Below, one piece after another: positions 59,862 through 64,000 of a stretch of 64,000 bases of DNA. Position numbers and translations under genes: made by a program. The notes beneath the pieces are model-generated. The model saw only the letters and a program-made list of their open reading frames with translations. It made no database searches and was not told the origin of the DNA. The stretch's first letter is position 1, and each line of letters starts with the position of its first letter. The stretch comes from Coprinellus micaceus (lineage: Eukaryota > Basidiomycota > Agaricomycetes > Agaricales > Psathyrellaceae): contig OX596342.1 in assembly GCA_951394405.1 (NCBI GenBank), positions 558,001 to 622,000 of the forward strand. Direction: 5' to 3'.

Positions 59862-60653
59862 ATGCTCACTCTGTACGACGTTCCCGGCCACACTCCCCAA
59901 CCCTGGGCTCCAAATATCTGGAGAGTTCGGTGAGTTGCGCAAATAGCCATCGGAATAATCCGCATTGGAGCTCACGACGCCCTCCTTAGATTTATCCTGA
60001 ACTTCAAGCGTCTCCGCTACAGGACGGTGTGGGTGGAATTTCCACAGGTGGAATCCACACTAGCCTCCATAGGCGCCCCACCCTCCGGCGCCAGCAGCAG
60101 CGGAAGGCTCATCTACTCGCTACCCGTGCTCATTGATCCGACGCACAACCCCCGTGCACCGAAGATCTTATCAAACCCCAACACAATCGCGGAGTACCTT
60201 GAGTCCGCGTACCCTGCGCGGCCAGTATTTCCAGAGGGCTCTAGAGCGATGCAAACGCTCTTTGTGCACTACATTCAGGAGGTCTTTGCGAAGCCACTGT
60301 TCCCAATAATGGTTCCCTTGAGCCATCAGCAGCTACCAGGGAGGACGCAGGAGCATTTTAGAGGGTCGATGCCTGCTGCAGTGTTGAGCGGGCCGCAGAG
60401 AGAGGAGGCGTGGAAAGCGGTGAAATATCAGTTCGACTTTTTGGCGACCATCTTGGATAAGAACACGGGTGATGGGGATGGTGTGGTCGCAATGGGGGAC
60501 GAAGTTTCGTATGCGGACTTTGCGCTGTGTTCCATCTTGATATGGATACAGAGGATGGCCGCCCAGGATGGCTGGGCGAGAGTGCGGACCTGGAATGACG
60601 GTCGATGGCATAGGCTGTGGGAGAGGTGCAAGGAGTACATGGACGAGTTCTAA
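59862..60653 (+). CDS. Glutathione S-transferase, fungal type
   Basis: Exon 1 (59862-59929) encodes MLTLYDVPGHTPQPWAPNIWRVR, and a 60-base intron joins to FILNFKRLRYRTVWVEFPQVE. This is the thioredoxin-like N-terminal domain as found in the basidiomycete-specific GST groups (W.PN.WR.R.ILN.K.L.Y.T.WVE). IYSLPVLIDP and SNPNTIAEYLESAYP give the cis-proline region and the glutathione-binding Asn/Thr. The helical C-terminal domain ends with VSYADFALCSILIW and WNDGRW. Such enzymes conjugate or carry electrophiles and plant-derived phenolics in the cytosol. The start is set by the first Met before the fold. The exact class is inferred. Confidence 0.85.
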
Positions 60654-61474
60654 AGGACTTTGAGCATTCGACTATTCATTGGAAGTCTGAACATTGACTA
60701 TTACCACGCATAATTTATCGTAGAACGCGAACCTAACAAGGTTTAGCCACACTATTTATTGTAGCATTACATACCCCACTTCGTTCTGTATCCCTATTTA
60801 CGATACCCTGCGGCTTGCAGCACCTTCATGTTGATCAGTACGCTGTGGGCAAGCCTCATTCATCGACAGATGAACACACCTCAGGAGTCGTTGTATAGAA
60901 AGAGCCAGAAGAGACTCCATTTCCTGGCTCCAGTGACGCTATTCAGATATCAACGAGGAGCGAGTGAGGACATAGCGCATATAAGGGTCGCCGCCTTCGA
61001 GCCAGTCATCTAAAAGATGGTTGCGGATTCTTCGGGTCTTCCAACGAGCAGAATCGAACATATGCCGTCACTGGGCAATAGGCAATGGCATATGCCATCC
61101 AGAGGCGATCCAAAGTAAGGAGAAGGCTTCGTTCCGCAACTTGTCGTCTGCCTACGAATGAGATCTCGGCGAGAACTCCTGCGAGCAGCAGGGTGGCGTC
61201 TAGGACCGTCAAATGTAGATCGCCGTCGCGTCAAAACCCGCCCCAATCCGTCGGGATTTAGCGGCCCTGACCTTACTATATGCACAGAATTGGGCCTAGA
61301 AGATGGTCAGTGTCGGTACTATGCCATGGTATGTATTTCCAACATACCAACATGGTCGATGATGGTGGTTGTTGTAAGCGAGATGGCCGTCAACGATGGT
61401 GATGGCGGCGATGTCAAAACAGGACTGCCCACAACTTCCGCGCTGACCACCACCACGTCCTCAATGGGAGTGCA
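60654..61474. other. Intergenic region before the LRR gene
   Basis: A plus-strand frame (61158-61478) overlaps the next start and is probably leader sequence. No separate gene is supported. Confidence 0.4.
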
Positions 61475-64000
61475 ATGAGCTCCTCCTCGTCCTCACCGCT
61501 GTCTGGGCCATCATCACCCCGCATTCCGTCGTCGTCGGCCAACACCATTCCGGTGGTAGGCAAGTCGATATTGAAGCGACCACCACCACCGCCCCAATCT
61601 CTGTTCTCGCGTATCAGTAAATTTCTGCCGACACAGACCCAGCAACAGCCAGGGCCCGAGGATGAGAAGAAGCCGTTGAAACGTGCCCACTTTATCCTCC
61701 CCGAAATCGCCATTGTCTATCCGATCTCGTCCATTAACCCTCCGTCGACCCCGACGCTCAAGGATGAGAAGAAGGCCATCGAGGAGCGCGAGTTGGAGCG
61801 GAGGCGACGTGTTCTCAAGTCGCTGACGACGACGGCCACAGGCGAGGAGCAGGAGGAGTGGTGGCCGATGGAGAAGGTCGAATCGTTCTATCGCGAATGC
61901 TGCGAGGGGTGTGATGAGCATCCGGATCCAGCGATTAGCGCTGCGCTCAAGGTATGTGTCGGCGTGTCGGCGTCGAGTTCGACGGAGACTGACCATGGGC
62001 AGCATGCTGCACACACGAACCCCCGGACGGTCGACCTCTCTGGAGTCCAGCTGACGTTCGTGAAGGCGTCCGTCCTGTCTGACGTGTTTTCGATCGAGTG
62101 GGGGTTGCGCAAGGTCGTGTTCCGGGAGTGCGATCTGGACGAACACGTATGTCGGCCGTCACCATCGCTGGCTCGCTGCTCACACCGTGCAGGTTTTGAA
62201 ACCCATCCTGCATTCACTGCTCATCCCTGGGACGCTGTCGTTCATCTCGGTGGCCTCCAACAGGCGTCTCAAAACCCCTGCGTTCCGTCTGCTCGGAGCC
62301 TATCTGCAGAAGGTGGGCCGATTCGCGGGTTCTTTGGCTGGAGATTGACTTTCTCCCCTCAGGCCAAAAGCCTGCAGTTCCTGGACATCTCGCAGAACCC
62401 AATAGACAAGAAGTCGATTGAATACATCGTTGCGGCGCTGGCGACGGCGCCGGAACCCGGTTTAGTGTCTTTGCGAATGGACGATTGCATGCTCCGGCCA
62501 GCTGTTCTGGAAGTGCTCTGTGAGTCGAACGATCCTGCAATCGCAATTTACCCTCGTTGACCTTTCTCCAGGCAGAGCGGTCAGGACCTCGTCCCTGAAG
62601 AATATCTCGTTGCGTCATAACCGAATATCTGCATCAGGAGGTGTTGCACTGGCGCTTATGATCAGAGACTATCCCGACGTGGTCCCTACACCCCTATCCC
62701 CAGCCCCTTCCAGCGCATTATGGACGCCCTCATCGTCTGCAGCGTCCTCACCGACATCCTCTGTTACGAACCTTCCCTTGCCCGTGCCCGCGTCACCTTT
62801 AACCCCCGCCACCGGAACCTTACCACCTCCTCCACGCCATCCTCCTGTAGGTTTGCAAACCACATACACTCCTTATGTCCCCCGCGCACGTAGGGGTCGC
62901 GCGACGGGGACACCCACTACTGCCACGAGTGCAGTGTCGTCGACCGGTAGCCACATGCCACTGGTTACATCGTCATCGCACGGCGGTGTCACAACTCGTC
63001 ATGGAATCCCACCAAGTCCTATTACGCCTACCCAATCCGACGGTAACCCAAGGCACGATGCTGGGCCGAGTGCAGCACTTTTGGACAAAGTCAGAGCTCT
63101 CGACTCGCTCCCCCGCCTTGGTGCTCTTCGAACGCTGGACCTCAAGGGCAACGATCTTCGAGTGAGTGCCCGAAGTATGCTTGGGCTGTCATCGGTATCT
63201 GAACCTTATTCCAGGCGGGTATCACCTATCTCGCGCAAGTGCTAAAGCGTAATCGGACACTCAAGCTTCTGAACCTGAGCGAGAACAAGCTCGACGTAAA
63301 TTGTTTGGTGATCATCGCCGAGGCACTTGTGCGTTCCTTGCCCCATGATTAGGTGCGCCAACGCTGACATTGTTGTAGAAATACAACTCATGCCTGGAGA
63401 CCCTCGACCTTAACAAGAACCCATGTTGCGGTCCAGGATTGGAAGGGGTTAGTAGAATGTGTATGTCTTTCATTGATCATTTTCGATGCTGAACATGAGC
63501 CACAGATCCAATCCCTACGAACGGCCTTCACCCTCAACACTGCTCTGAAGCGCCTATTCCTCTCATCCACTAACATGAACTCCGCAGGCGCCATCGCCCT
63601 AGCCGAGTTCCTCCCCGAATCCAACTCCCTCCTGCACCTCGACCTGACGAATAACAATCTCGACATCGCGGGTGTCATGGCTCTTTCCTCGGGGCTGAAG
63701 GCCAACCATGTCATGCGCTGCATGGATGTGAACATCCCTCCTGGGGACGAGGCATTCGCTCGGATGTGCAGGGATATCCTGAACTCGTGTATCCGAAACA
63801 CGGAGGACGCAGAGAGGAGCGCGAAGGGTACGAGTCAGGAGGGACAGGGAGGCAGGAGTGGACGTGGGTTGGGGAAGGGCGTGTGGGGTATGATCGAAGA
63901 AAGCGAGCTTGCGAAGTCTATTCGGATGGATGAGGAGAAACGGGTAAGTTGTCCAACGACCCTCATGTAATGCAACCACTCACTAGGGCACAGGTCGAAT
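61475..64000 (+). CDS. Leucine-rich repeat (RNI-like) protein, PPP1R37-like, cut by the right edge
   Basis: Starts at ATG 61475 with a Ser/Pro-rich N-terminus, then SILKRPPPPP and LKRAHFILPEIAIVYP, followed by a basic helix (EERELERRRRVLKSL). After the first exons come repeats with the LxxLxLxxN pattern: LQFLDISQNPID, LKNISLRHNRIS, LRTLDLKGNDLR, LKLLNLSENKLD, LETLDLNKNPCC and LLHLDLTNNNLD. A low-complexity Pro/Ser/Thr insert separates two repeats. The order recalls PPP1R37, a protein phosphatase-1 regulator, and the segment before the repeats is placed like its phosphatase-docking region; this is inference. Several short introns break the frame. The final intron starts at 63943, and the next exon runs off the window. 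Confidence 0.65.

Overview
The window looks like nuclear DNA of a mushroom-type basidiomycete (Agaricomycetes). Genes are split by many introns of about 48-65 bases with GT...AG ends, both strands carry genes, and several families are typical of that class: DUF6533 and DUF6535 membrane proteins, F-box/leucine-rich-repeat proteins, a MYND-finger protein, a fungal-type glutathione transferase and Crinkler (CRN) effector-like proteins. No rRNA, convincing tRNA or CRISPR array was seen. All gene models come from reading frames, splice signals and family motifs, without transcript evidence.

Layout. Positions 1-5400: a CRN header gene cut by the left edge, a small RBR ubiquitin-ligase-like gene, and an ORF broken by one stop. 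Positions 5400-11000: a MYND gene and three unassigned multi-pass membrane proteins. Positions 11.7-18.5 kb: an FAD monooxygenase followed by two tandem short-chain dehydrogenases, a possible small metabolic group. Positions 19-22.1 kb: an F-box protein and a hemerythrin-like protein that may have a mitochondrial form. Positions 22.3-29 kb: an accessory island with two more CRN genes (one kinase-like, one NTPase plus nuclease-like), a loose F-box C-terminal piece and a frameshifted LRR gene. Positions 29-44 kb: an F-box/LRR gene, a Zn2Cys6 transcription factor and a P4-ATPase lipid flippase, all on the minus strand. Positions 44.7-54.4 kb: two DUF6533 genes, small unknown genes and a DUF6535 gene. 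Positions 56-64 kb: transaldolase, a glutathione transferase, and an LRR protein running off the right edge.

The strongest unusual observations are these. The three CRN genes share nearly the same header. In each, a GTGAGC donor sits in phase 1 at the header end, and in the two complete genes every modelled intron is phase 1, so one header could be joined to different effector domains. A 132-bp foldback element with 22-bp perfect terminal inverted repeats and an 8-bp target duplication sits in an intron of one DUF6533 gene; removing it leaves a normal 52-base intron. The Zn2Cys6 factor encodes its first two zinc ligands on an 18-base microexon. The hemerythrin gene has an in-frame upstream start that adds an arginine-rich, presequence-like N-terminus.
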